NCBI RefSeq assembly: GCF_002699855.1
Contig: NZ_LKBW01000223.1
Span: 1 to 64,000 of the forward strand
Source: Pseudomonas amygdali
GTDB taxonomy: Bacteria; Pseudomonadota; Gammaproteobacteria; Pseudomonadales; Pseudomonadaceae
DNA: 64,000 bases
Direction: 5' to 3'
Shown piece by piece: positions 17,431-26,545 of this stretch (the first letter of the stretch is position 1; every line of letters starts with the position of its first letter). The translations under genes were made by a program, and so were the position numbers. Below the pieces are notes generated by a model, which did no database searches, had not been told where the DNA came from, and was given only the letters and a program-made list of their open reading frames with translations.

Positions 17431-20400
17431 TCAGCCCTGCTCCGCCGACAGATCGGCATTGATCATCTCGGCCATCACCTGCGCCCAGGGCGCTGCGACA
17501 ATGCCGTAGTGATCGGTGTCCAGTGCTTGCCAGCTCAGCAGGTGCGGCAACAGCCCTTGCCAGGCCCGCTGCAGATCGGCCATCCGCCAGGCGCTGCCCA
17601 TGCCGTAAGGATTGGGCTGCGTGGCAATGAATAGCCGCACGGGGGTGCGCGACAACGCCACGGGCCGGTGGCCCGCCATGCTCGCCATGTTGTTCTGACA
17701 GCAGACAATCAGGCTTTGCAGGTAACGCGATGTGTCTTCACTGGCCGCGCCGGTGGCTGTATTGAGGCCGCGCCGTGCAGAAAACTCGCGCTGGAAGACC
17801 TGCTGAATCTGCGCTTCACCGATCTGCGCCAGCTCGTTACCCGCATCCGGCGCGGGGGGATCGATCAGGTACAACAATGGCTGCTCGCAATCCTCCGTCA
17901 GCAGGCTGCACATCGCCTGCGTCACCCATGCGCCGAACGACCAGCCAGCCAGACGCCATGCCGTGCCGTCGGGGTGATGGGCCTGCAGCGCCTTGAGATA
18001 CAGCTGCGCGCGCTCATCCACGCTGATGTTCGGCAGTTCGGGCAGGCGCAAGGCCGGATCGGCGATCACCCACACGCCCAGATCAGGGTGCAGCGCCGAG
18101 GCCAGCTCGCGATACGCTTGCACGTCGCCACCCACCGGGTGAATCAGATACAGGCGCTCGCGGCCCGCGCCCGCATGCCACTGATCGATCCTCACTGCAT
18201 CAGCCCACTGGTTTTCGTCCGCAGCCGTTTCGGGCACTGACGCCCGCACCAGCGCCAGCACCTCAGCCAGGCTGACCTTGTGGCTGAACTGCGACAACTG
18301 GAAGACCACGCCAGTCGCGGCCTGCAGTTCGTCGATCAGGTCCAGCAGGGTCAGAGAATCGGCACCCCATTCATAGAGCGAGGCGTCCGGCTGCAGCGCA
18401 CTCACGCCGAGCCATTTGCACAGGCAGTCATGCAGATGCTCGGGCAGACGGTCCGGCGCTGCAGTGTCTGCCGTCAGCACTGGCGCAGTGTCGGCCAGCG
18501 TCAAACCTGCGCTGTGGCGAACCGGGTAAAACTGTCGCGCCTTGTCCGGATCGGTGGTCGAGATCAGCAGTTGCGGCAGTTGAGCCGTCATGGCTGCATC
18601 GAACACCCGGCAGCCCTCCTGCGCTGACATGCCGATCGCCAGGTGTCGCTGATGCGCGTCATCCCCGACGCCACTGGCAGCGGCCATGCCGACATCGCGC
18701 CAGATGTCCCAGTTGATGCCCAGACGCACACAGCCATTTTCGGCATGCGCACGGTAGTGGGTAAAACCGTCAAGCACGGCACTCGCGGCGGCATAGTCCA
18801 GGTGCCCGGCGCCGCCGAACAGTGCCGACATCGAAGAGCTGTACAGCACGAACCCCGGCGTCATCTGCTCGATCAACGCTTCGACCGCCAGCATGCCGCG
18901 GGTCTTGCTGGCCATGGCCCCAGACAGCACCTGAGCATCGCGCTGACGGATCAGACTGCCTGCTCCGGTGCCAGCCGCGTGAATCACGCCGTCAAAGTGC
19001 CCATAACGCTCACGCAAGTATTCCAGCACCGTGGGCCAGCGCGCCAGGTCGGCGATATCCGCAGCGATGCTGTCGATGCGCGAAGCATAGGCGTCCAGTT
19101 CTTTCGGACACCCGCCACCTCGCGACAGCAGTACTACCCGGCGCTGGCCGGATCGCAGCAGGTGTTCACACAAGGTACGACCGATGCCGCCTGTGCCGCC
19201 CAGCACCAGGAACGTGCCGTTCGCCGGCAGCAGATTCGAAGCCGCCGTCGGAGCCGCCAGCGGACTGGCCAGCAGCTGTGGCTGCCACAGATAACCATCA
19301 CGAATGGCCATGCGTCGCGGCAGCGACGCCGGTTCGGCAAGCAGCGCCGCGAGGTGCGGAGCCTGGGTGCTCAACTGCGCCGTGGGCAGGTCCAGCCAGT
19401 GACAGCGTATCGGGTATTCCTGCGGCGCCACTTCGGTGATACCGGCCAGCGCCGCCAGTTCCGGACGCATGACCTGGCCGTTCACCGGGCACGCTCGCCA
19501 GGACAGCAGCCAGAGCCGCAGGGCGGTCTTCTGTGCGTTCTGCCCCCACGCCTGCAACAACGCGCTGAGCGTATCCAGACAGGCCCATTGCGCGGCCGCC
19601 AGGCTTTGCTCGTCAACCGCCCCGCTCACCGACAGCGGCAAGGCATGCAGCCAGTCCAGTTCGGTCGCCGTCTGCCCACTCTGATCGAGCGCAGTGATCA
19701 GTCGACCCAACGCCACAGGGTCCTGCGGGTCGAGCTCATAACGATTCAGGCCAAGCTGCTGGTAGCCATTGCCGGCCTGCACCTCAATGACGTGCCGATA
19801 GACGCTCTGCAGGCTGCCAAGCGTGGTGTCATCCAGACGCTCATGGCTGCACACCACCAGCACCTCACGACCCTCGCCAGTCGGGTTTGTACGCAGACGG
19901 TTTACCCGCTGCCACTGACGCTGATAGAACCAGTCCGCCAGCGGCTGACGCTCGACGACTGACGATTTCTGCAGTTCGGTGCGAGCGGCCGCTTTGAAGC
20001 GAAAGGTCTGCAGATCGAATGCCGACGGTGGCAAGTCCCAGGGTGGCGGTGCCGAACCGGTCGCCCCTTCGATACTGGCCCCCGCATACCAGGCGTCCAG
20101 CAGGGCCTGCGGCGAATGCTCGCTGGCGTTTACTCGCACGTCAGAAAGCTTCACCTCCTGGATCGACGCGGCTTGCAGGCGCGGCGTCTGACCGGGCGGG
20201 CAGATCATCGCGAAGCGCCAGGGCAACGCGCGTCGACCGTTTTGCAGGTAACGCAGCAACGCGGCCTGCTGCTCGGGAAAGGCGTTGAGCCAGGCTTCAA
20301 TCGCCAGCATGTCCCGCTCCAGAGCAGTACGGCTTTGCGCTGACAGCAGCAGGCACGCCGGGCAATCCTCGACGCGGTCTGTCTGCTGCGGCGCGGCGCC

Positions 20401-23400
20401 GACAATCACATGCGCGTTGGTGCCACCGATGCCGAAACTGCTGACCCCGGCCAGACGCCGACGCCCCTCGGGCCAGGGCCGTGAGGTGCTGGGTATGTAG
20501 AACGGCGAGCGCTGCAGATCGATTTGCGGATTGATTCGGGCAAAGCCGAGGTTGGGCGGGATCACTCCGTGGAACACGGCAAGCGTCGCGCGAATCAACC
20601 CGACCACCCCGGCAGCCGCACCCAGATGACCCACCTGGCTTTTCACTGAAGCCAGTGCGCAACTGGCGGCCGGCGCCGCGCCGAACGCCTTGGTCAAGGC
20701 AGCCACTTCAATCGGGTCGCCCATCAGTGTGCCGGTCCCGTGGGCCTCGATGTAGCCCATGTCGGCGCCACTGACCCCGGCCTTGCGCAACGCCTCGCTG
20801 ATCACAGCACTCTGCCCCGCCACCGACGGCGCGGTGTAACTCATCTTGGCGCGGCCATCGTTGTTCAGCGCAGAGGCCTCGACCAGCGCATAGATTCGGT
20901 CGCCATCGGCCTGGGCGCGGGCCAGCGGTTTGAGCACCACCACCCCATAGCCGCTGGCCCCGATGGTCCCGCTGGCATCGTCACTGAAAGGACGGCACAG
21001 CCCGTCACGAGAGAAAATGTGTTGCGGGCGATAACGGTAGCCATCCGTCAAAGTCGGGTCGACGAGCACGCCGGCGGCCAGCATTACATCACTGTCGCCC
21101 TGGCGCAGCATCACCGCCGCAAGGTGCACGGCAATCAGCGAACTGCCGCACGCTGCCTGAACACTCAGCGCCGGGCCGCCGAGGTCCAAGTGGTACGCCG
21201 CCTTGGTGGCCAGAAAGTCCTTGTCGTGGTGCAACGCCATCTGAAAGCCGTCCGGCAGATCACCCTCGGCGGTTTCGCGCAGCATTTGCTGGAAATACGT
21301 GGTTTCGCCGCAACTGGCGATCAGGCCAATGCGTGGGCCATCGGCTGTGGGCGTGATTGCAGCATGTTGCAGCGCCTGCACACAGCCCATCAACAGGTGC
21401 CGCTGTTGCGGGTCCATCAGCCGTGCTTCCTGAAGGCTGATGCCGAAATACTCGGGATCGAAATCCAGCAGGCCGGTCAGTTGACTGCGCGCTCCGACCA
21501 GCCCTTCGGCGGCGTCGAACTGCTCGATGCCCAACCGGTTTCCTTGGACCATCGCCCAGAACTCGGCGAGGTTGCTCGCCCCGGCCACATTCACCGACAT
21601 GCCGATGATCGCCATGGGTTGTTCGCCAGCCTTGGCACCTCGCTCATTGCCCTCAGCAGCCGCGGGCATTTGCCCTGCTGGTAAGGACAAATGCTGCGCC
21701 AGGCGACGCACACTGACATGCTCGAACAACGCTGCCATTGCCACCGGCTGCGGCAGTGCTTCGTTGTAACGGGCGTGCAGGCGCATCAGGCCAAGGCTGG
21801 TGGCACCGGCTTCGAAGAAGGTCTGATCAGGCTCGATGTCGCGACCGATGACCGCCACGAACAACTCGCTCAGTTGCTGTTCAAGTGCGCTCAACGGCGC
21901 CGCAGGCAGCCCGGTGCATTGCCGTTGCAACACCTCGCCCAGATCTCCCAGCGCCCTGCGATCAATCTTGCCGCTCGGCGTGCGCGGCCAGGTGACAACC
22001 CGCCGGTACTCGTCAATACGCACATGCGCTGGCAGGTGCAGGCTGATCTGTCGGTCAAACTGCTGTGCATCGGGCAGCGTACCCTCGCTGTGCAACCAGG
22101 CCACCAGCCGGGGCGGCTCACCCTGCGTGACCACCACCGCGTTGCTCACCTGAGCGACCTGCATCAGCGCGACCTCGATCTGCCCCAGTTCAAGACGCTG
22201 GCCACTGATCTTGATCTGCTGATCGTCCCGACCCAGGTAGTGCAGGCAGGCGTTTTCATCAGCCCGCGCAAGATCCCCGGTGCGATAGAACAGGGTCATG
22301 CCCTCAGCTTGCGGCAACTCGACAAAGCGCGCGGCATTCAGCACCGGGTCAGCGAGGTAGCAGCGCGAAATCATCGGCCCTGCCACCAGCAGATAGCCCT
22401 GACTGCCACGCGGCACCGGCCGGTCGTGTTCATCCACCAGCAGCAGACGTGCATTGCTCACTGCACGCCCGATCGGCGCGCGCAGCGGCCAGTCCTGAAC
22501 CGCCGCAGGCAAGCGCCAGGCGCTGACCACGTGGGTTTCGGTCGGGCCGTAATGATTGAACAGCCGTGCCTGGGGTATGCCGCCGAACCAGTTGCGCAAT
22601 GCCTCGGTGCACAGCAGTTGCTCGCCCGCCGTGATCACTTCGCGCAACGCCTGCGGATACACGCCCTGGCTGACAGCGGTCTGCGCCAGATGCTGCAAGG
22701 CCACGCATGGCAGGAACAACCGCTCGATGCGCGTCTGCACCAGATAGCTCAGCAATGCCTGGGCATCCTGCCGCCAGCGCGGGTTGATCAAGTGGTAACA
22801 GCCTCCGCCGCAGAGGGTGCTGAAAATCTCCTGAAACGACACATCGAACGACAGCATGGAGAATTGCAGGGTCACTGACTTCGCTGGCAACTGCCCCTCA
22901 TTGCGCTGCCAGTGCAACAGATTGCAAAGGGTCCGGTCCGGCACCTGAACCCCTTTCGGGGTCCCCGTCGAACCGGACGTGAACAGCGTGTACAACGGTC
23001 GTTGCCCCGCGTGACGGCGACGCTCGAACGGTCGTGCCGCAGCGCTCAGGTCGACCCGATGACAGATCTGCCGGTCTGCGTTCAATTGCTCCAGTGCCGC
23101 CTCAGTGGCCGCGCTGTACAGCACACAGCCGGGTTGTGCCTGCTGCATGACCTGACGCTGCACCGCCAGCGGATAGCCAGGATCGAGGGGCACAGCCGTC
23201 AGCTTGAGCCTGGCCAGCGCCAGCAAGGCCACGATGTGCTCGACCGACGCCTCGAGGTACAGGACCACTTGCAGCGGCGCACCATTTTCCTCAGGCAACG
23301 GACACTGCTCGATCAGGGTGGCCGCCAGCGTATCGGCCAGTGCATCCAGTTCGGCGTAGCTGATGCACTGCTGATCGGCGACCAGCGCCGGAGCATCCGG

Positions 23401-24549
23401 CGTGCAACTCACCTGATAGGCGAACCAGTCGGCCACGGTGTTGAACGGCGGCTCAGCGCTGTCGCCCTGACTGGCGGGCGGCAGGCTGAAGCGGTAAGGC
23501 GTGAGCAGCGCATCAAGGGTGGCCGACGGCTTCTCCAGCAGTAGATCAAGCCCCTGTTGCAACAGCCGATTGACGGCGATCATTTGTGCCGCATCGAAAT
23601 AACTGCACTGGTACTCCCACCAGCATTCCAGTTGGGACCCAGCATCGACCACCAGCAAGGTCAGCGGGCACTTGGCCTGCACCGTCTCGTTGAATTCCAG
23701 CGTGGCCCGCAGGCCGGTATGGGCCAGCCTGGCGTAGTCGGTGTTTTCCAGTACGAACATGAAATCGAACAGCGCACTGCTCGACGACAGCCGCAGGTCT
23801 TCCACCAGGTCCGCCAGAGCGACGTCCTGCAAGGCCAGCACCTCACGCACTGTGGCGGTCTGCTGATGCAGCTGCTGGTCGAGCGGCTTGTCGCCGTCGA
23901 ACACCGTGGGGATCAGCACGGTGTTGGCGAACATCCCGATTGCGTCTTCGAATTCGCTCAGCGGACGGTTGGATACCGGGCTGGCGATGCGTGGCCGTTC
24001 ACAACCGGTCAGGGCGTAAATGCTCCAGGCATAAACGCTGAACAGCACCTCATAACGAGTGACGCGCTGGCGGCTGCAAAACCGATCCAGTGCAGCACTG
24101 CGCGTGGCTCCCAGCGGCTGACGATAGAGCCGTGCCTGCGGGTCTGGCTCACGAACCGGCAGCAGCGCGGGCGAAGACGCCGGGTGCTGACGGTGCAACC
24201 CGGCCAGGGCGCGGCGCTGATCGCGGTAACGCGGGTCGACACGCCATTGCCGTTGCCAGAGTGCGAACTCCAGCGTGCCCAGACCGGGCGAGGTTTCGGC
24301 ACTCGGCCGCCCCTGCAGCGCATCGTCGTACAGTTGCACCAGATCATCGAACAACAGGTTCATCGACCAGCCGTCGATGGCCACGTGGTGCAGGTTCAGC
24401 AGCAAGCGACAGCTGCCATCGGCAAACGGCAGCAGCCAGGCCTTACACAGCGCCGATGTTGCCAGATCGAAAGGTGTGCCGAACACCAGGGCTGCAAAGC
24501 TGCGCCAGGTCTGTTCACTGAACGCTCCTGTGGCAAAGCTCTGGCACAC
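17431..24549 (-). CDS. Hybrid NRPS/PKS, 3' part of a frame-broken gene: C(remnant)-A-T-KS-KR-T-TE
   Basis: 2372 codons open from a GTG at 24549 that lies inside a condensation domain, so this is not a natural start. Domains: the rest of a C domain (HHVAIDG at 54-60), A (about 380-870; pocket reads DVQLIAHVVK, the well-known proline code), T (GATS near 915-918), ketosynthase (about 975-1400; Cys1134 in AACGSSL, His1270 in HGTGT, His1308 in KSQVGH), ketoreductase (GGTGGIG 1784-1790, Tyr1919 in LDYAAAS), T (Ser2065 in GADSL) and thioesterase (Ser2204 in GWSFG). No acyltransferase domain lies between KS and KR. It would add proline, extend by a malonyl unit supplied in trans, reduce the ketone and release. 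The upstream frame (24515-26545) holds the start of the same C domain. Confidence 0.9.
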   Translation of the reverse strand: MCQSFATGAFSEQTWRSFAALVFGTPFDLATSALCKAWLLPFADGSCRLLLNLHHVAIDGWSMNLLFDDLVQLYDDALQGRPSAETSPGLGTLEFALWQRQWRVDPRYRDQRRALAGLHRQHPASSPALLPVREPDPQARLYRQPLGATRSAALDRFCSRQRVTRYEVLFSVYAWSIYALTGCERPRIASPVSNRPLSEFEDAIGMFANTVLIPTVFDGDKPLDQQLHQQTATVREVLALQDVALADLVEDLRLSSSSALFDFMFVLENTDYARLAHTGLRATLEFNETVQAKCPLTLLVVDAGSQLECWWEYQCSYFDAAQMIAVNRLLQQGLDLLLEKPSATLDALLTPYRFSLPPASQGDSAEPPFNTVADWFAYQVSCTPDAPALVADQQCISYAELDALADTLAATLIEQCPLPEENGAPLQVVLYLEASVEHIVALLALARLKLTAVPLDPGYPLAVQRQVMQQAQPGCVLYSAATEAALEQLNADRQICHRVDLSAAARPFERRRHAGQRPLYTLFTSGSTGTPKGVQVPDRTLCNLLHWQRNEGQLPAKSVTLQFSMLSFDVSFQEIFSTLCGGGCYHLINPRWRQDAQALLSYLVQTRIERLFLPCVALQHLAQTAVSQGVYPQALREVITAGEQLLCTEALRNWFGGIPQARLFNHYGPTETHVVSAWRLPAAVQDWPLRAPIGRAVSNARLLLVDEHDRPVPRGSQGYLLVAGPMISRCYLADPVLNAARFVELPQAEGMTLFYRTGDLARADENACLHYLGRDDQQIKISGQRLELGQIEVALMQVAQVSNAVVVTQGEPPRLVAWLHSEGTLPDAQQFDRQISLHLPAHVRIDEYRRVVTWPRTPSGKIDRRALGDLGEVLQRQCTGLPAAPLSALEQQLSELFVAVIGRDIEPDQTFFEAGATSLGLMRLHARYNEALPQPVAMAALFEHVSVRRLAQHLSLPAGQMPAAAEGNERGAKAGEQPMAIIGMSVNVAGASNLAEFWAMVQGNRLGIEQFDAAEGLVGARSQLTGLLDFDPEYFGISLQEARLMDPQQRHLLMGCVQALQHAAITPTADGPRIGLIASCGETTYFQQMLRETAEGDLPDGFQMALHHDKDFLATKAAYHLDLGGPALSVQAACGSSLIAVHLAAVMLRQGDSDVMLAAGVLVDPTLTDGYRYRPQHIFSRDGLCRPFSDDASGTIGASGYGVVVLKPLARAQADGDRIYALVEASALNNDGRAKMSYTAPSVAGQSAVISEALRKAGVSGADMGYIEAHGTGTLMGDPIEVAALTKAFGAAPAASCALASVKSQVGHLGAAAGVVGLIRATLAVFHGVIPPNLGFARINPQIDLQRSPFYIPSTSRPWPEGRRRLAGVSSFGIGGTNAHVIVGAAPQQTDRVEDCPACLLLSAQSRTALERDMLAIEAWLNAFPEQQAALLRYLQNGRRALPWRFAMICPPGQTPRLQAASIQEVKLSDVRVNASEHSPQALLDAWYAGASIEGATGSAPPPWDLPPSAFDLQTFRFKAAARTELQKSSVVERQPLADWFYQRQWQRVNRLRTNPTGEGREVLVVCSHERLDDTTLGSLQSVYRHVIEVQAGNGYQQLGLNRYELDPQDPVALGRLITALDQSGQTATELDWLHALPLSVSGAVDEQSLAAAQWACLDTLSALLQAWGQNAQKTALRLWLLSWRACPVNGQVMRPELAALAGITEVAPQEYPIRCHWLDLPTAQLSTQAPHLAALLAEPASLPRRMAIRDGYLWQPQLLASPLAAPTAASNLLPANGTFLVLGGTGGIGRTLCEHLLRSGQRRVVLLSRGGGCPKELDAYASRIDSIAADIADLARWPTVLEYLRERYGHFDGVIHAAGTGAGSLIRQRDAQVLSGAMASKTRGMLAVEALIEQMTPGFVLYSSSMSALFGGAGHLDYAAASAVLDGFTHYRAHAENGCVRLGINWDIWRDVGMAAASGVGDDAHQRHLAIGMSAQEGCRVFDAAMTAQLPQLLISTTDPDKARQFYPVRHSAGLTLADTAPVLTADTAAPDRLPEHLHDCLCKWLGVSALQPDASLYEWGADSLTLLDLIDELQAATGVVFQLSQFSHKVSLAEVLALVRASVPETAADENQWADAVRIDQWHAGAGRERLYLIHPVGGDVQAYRELASALHPDLGVWVIADPALRLPELPNISVDERAQLYLKALQAHHPDGTAWRLAGWSFGAWVTQAMCSLLTEDCEQPLLYLIDPPAPDAGNELAQIGEAQIQQVFQREFSARRGLNTATGAASEDTSRYLQSLIVCCQNNMASMAGHRPVALSRTPVRLFIATQPNPYGMGSAWRMADLQRAWQGLLPHLLSWQALDTDHYGIVAAPWAQVMAEMINADLSAEQG

Positions 24550-26545
24550 CGCGTCCCGTCGGTGAACCTGCTGATGCAGACCGTCGGCAGCGGACAGGAA
24601 CGCCTGCCGCCAGGTGCAGGATGATTGGCACGTTGTAGGCCGTCGCCTGCGGCGCGCGCTGCTGCATCAACCACAGGCGACTTTGCTCGGCAGTGGCCGG
24701 CGCACGCCCTGAACGGTTGACGGGCGGCGCGGGCGGATAGGCAGATTCCGCACCCTGATCATCGCCAAGGCGCTCGGCCAGTGCCGAAAACGATTCGCTC
24801 AGCAGCGCACCCAGGGTGATTTCCCGGCGCCAGTGTGTGCGGATTGCAGAGCGCAAACGCATGGCCTTGAGCGAGTCGCCGCCGCTGCCCAGCCAGTCAT
24901 CCTCGCCGTTCAGCTCAGGTTGCGCCAGCAACCTGCGGGCCTGTGTCAGCAGCCAGTCCAGCGTGGGCGAGTGTTGCTCGTCAGGACGTGAACCGGCCTG
25001 TGGTCGCCACGGCTTCAAGGGCTGTTCCAGCAGCGCACGCTGATCGATCTTGCCATTGCGGGTCAACGGCAGGCGCTGCAGCACAAACAGTTGATGCGGG
25101 CGCATCCATACCGCCAGGTTTTCGCGCAGATGCTGATCGAAATCGCGATAGTCCAGCGCTTCGCGCGGCACGATGAAGGCCAGCAACTGGTGGTCTTCAG
25201 CTGCCTGCCTGCGCGTACAGACATGCACCTGCGCCACCTTCGGGTGCTCCAGAAAACGCTGCTCGACCTCGCCCGGCTCGATGCGAAAACCGCGGACCTT
25301 CACCTGACGGTCAATACGCCCCAGGTACTCGATCAGCCCGTCGGCATTGACCCGCACCTGATCGCCGGTTCGGTAATGCAGCACGTCACCGGCCTCGATT
25401 GTCGGCAGGCGCAGGAAATGCTGCGCGGTCTCTGCGGGACGGTTGCGGTAACCGCGTGCGACCCCGCTGCCGCTCAGGTAAAGCTCACCCGCCTCGCCTT
25501 GAGCAACCGGGCGCTGTTGCGGGTCGAGCACTTGCACGCTGGTGTCGGGCAATGGCCGACCGATCGGCACCGCATCACCGGAAAAGTCCCGGGGGATCGG
25601 ATAGCACACGGCAAAGGTGGTGCATTCAGTGGGTCCGTAGGCGTTGAAAATCCGGCAGCGGCTGTCGGGATTGCCTTGATACCAGGCACGCACCGCCGCG
25701 GCGCTGACCTGCTCACCGCCGATCAGCACCTGGCGCAGGCTGGCGAAACAGGTGGGGTTATCTGCGCTCAAGGTGTTGAACAGCGAAACGGTCATGAACA
25801 GACTGTCGACCCGCTGCGTTTCCAGCACGCTGGCCAGCTGTTGTGCGTCCTGCAGGTCTGCGTCGGCAATGATGACGCAGCAACCGCCGTTGAGCAGCGG
25901 TGCCCACAGTTCGAAATTACAGGCATCGAACGCCGGGTTGGACAGGCAGGCCACGCGCTCGCCTGCGCGAATGTCGAGGCAGCCGTAGGTCCGGGCCAGA
26001 CGCAACAGGCCGCGCTCGCCCACCTCCACAGCCTTCGGGGTGCCGGTGGTGCCTGAGGTGTAGAACAGGAAACTCGACGCAGCGAAATCCTCGGGCAGCG
26101 GCAGTGCCGGTTGATCGGGGAATTCCAGCAGGGTTTCGACGCTGACGTACCAGCCACGTTGTGGCGCTGCCAGGGTGTCCGCGTCTTCGCCGAGGGTCAC
26201 CAGCCCGACGCAACCCCCGTCGTCGAGCATCAGCTGTCGACGCCGGGCCGGGCTGGCCCGATCCAGCGGCACCACCACAGCCCCTACTTTCAGCACGGCG
26301 ATTATCGTGGCGACCCATTGCCAGCCGCGCGGCATGCACAGGGCAATCGGCTCCGCAGGGCCTGCGCCTTGTGCCAGCAGCCCTTTGGCGATGCGTTCAC
26401 TGGCGCTGGCCAATTGCGCGTAGGTCAGCCGTACCTGCCGGTCGATTACGGCGAGCGCCTGAGGATCACGGCGTACCTGCTCGGCAAAACGCGACAGCAG
26501 GGTCATGGAGTTGCGGGCGATATTCTCCTCGTGCCGACTCATCAT
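24515..26545 (-). CDS. NRPS starter module A-T plus start of a C domain (5' part of the frame-broken gene)
   Basis: 676 codons, of which about 648 belong to the synthetase. Adenylation domain about 20-510 (FLFYTSGTTGTPK; pocket by eye DAFMLGATFK, resembling valine-type codes but not an exact known match). Carrier domain with GSGGDSLKAM, Ser558 as phosphopantetheine site. Condensation domain then begins near 617 (TAEQSRLWLMQQ...ATAYNVPIILHLAAG) and the frame is lost at about 24600; the remaining 28 codons are not family sequence. The ATG overlaps the upstream stop by 4 bases. It has no C domain before the A domain, so it is a chain-initiating module. Its natural continuation is the 17431-24549 frame. 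Confidence 0.88.
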   Translation of the reverse strand: MMSRHEENIARNSMTLLSRFAEQVRRDPQALAVIDRQVRLTYAQLASASERIAKGLLAQGAGPAEPIALCMPRGWQWVATIIAVLKVGAVVVPLDRASPARRRQLMLDDGGCVGLVTLGEDADTLAAPQRGWYVSVETLLEFPDQPALPLPEDFAASSFLFYTSGTTGTPKAVEVGERGLLRLARTYGCLDIRAGERVACLSNPAFDACNFELWAPLLNGGCCVIIADADLQDAQQLASVLETQRVDSLFMTVSLFNTLSADNPTCFASLRQVLIGGEQVSAAAVRAWYQGNPDSRCRIFNAYGPTECTTFAVCYPIPRDFSGDAVPIGRPLPDTSVQVLDPQQRPVAQGEAGELYLSGSGVARGYRNRPAETAQHFLRLPTIEAGDVLHYRTGDQVRVNADGLIEYLGRIDRQVKVRGFRIEPGEVEQRFLEHPKVAQVHVCTRRQAAEDHQLLAFIVPREALDYRDFDQHLRENLAVWMRPHQLFVLQRLPLTRNGKIDQRALLEQPLKPWRPQAGSRPDEQHSPTLDWLLTQARRLLAQPELNGEDDWLGSGGDSLKAMRLRSAIRTHWRREITLGALLSESFSALAERLGDDQGAESAYPPAPPVNRSGRAPATAEQSRLWLMQQRAPQATAYNVPIILHLAAGVPVRCRRSASAGSPTGRGVPELCHRSVQ

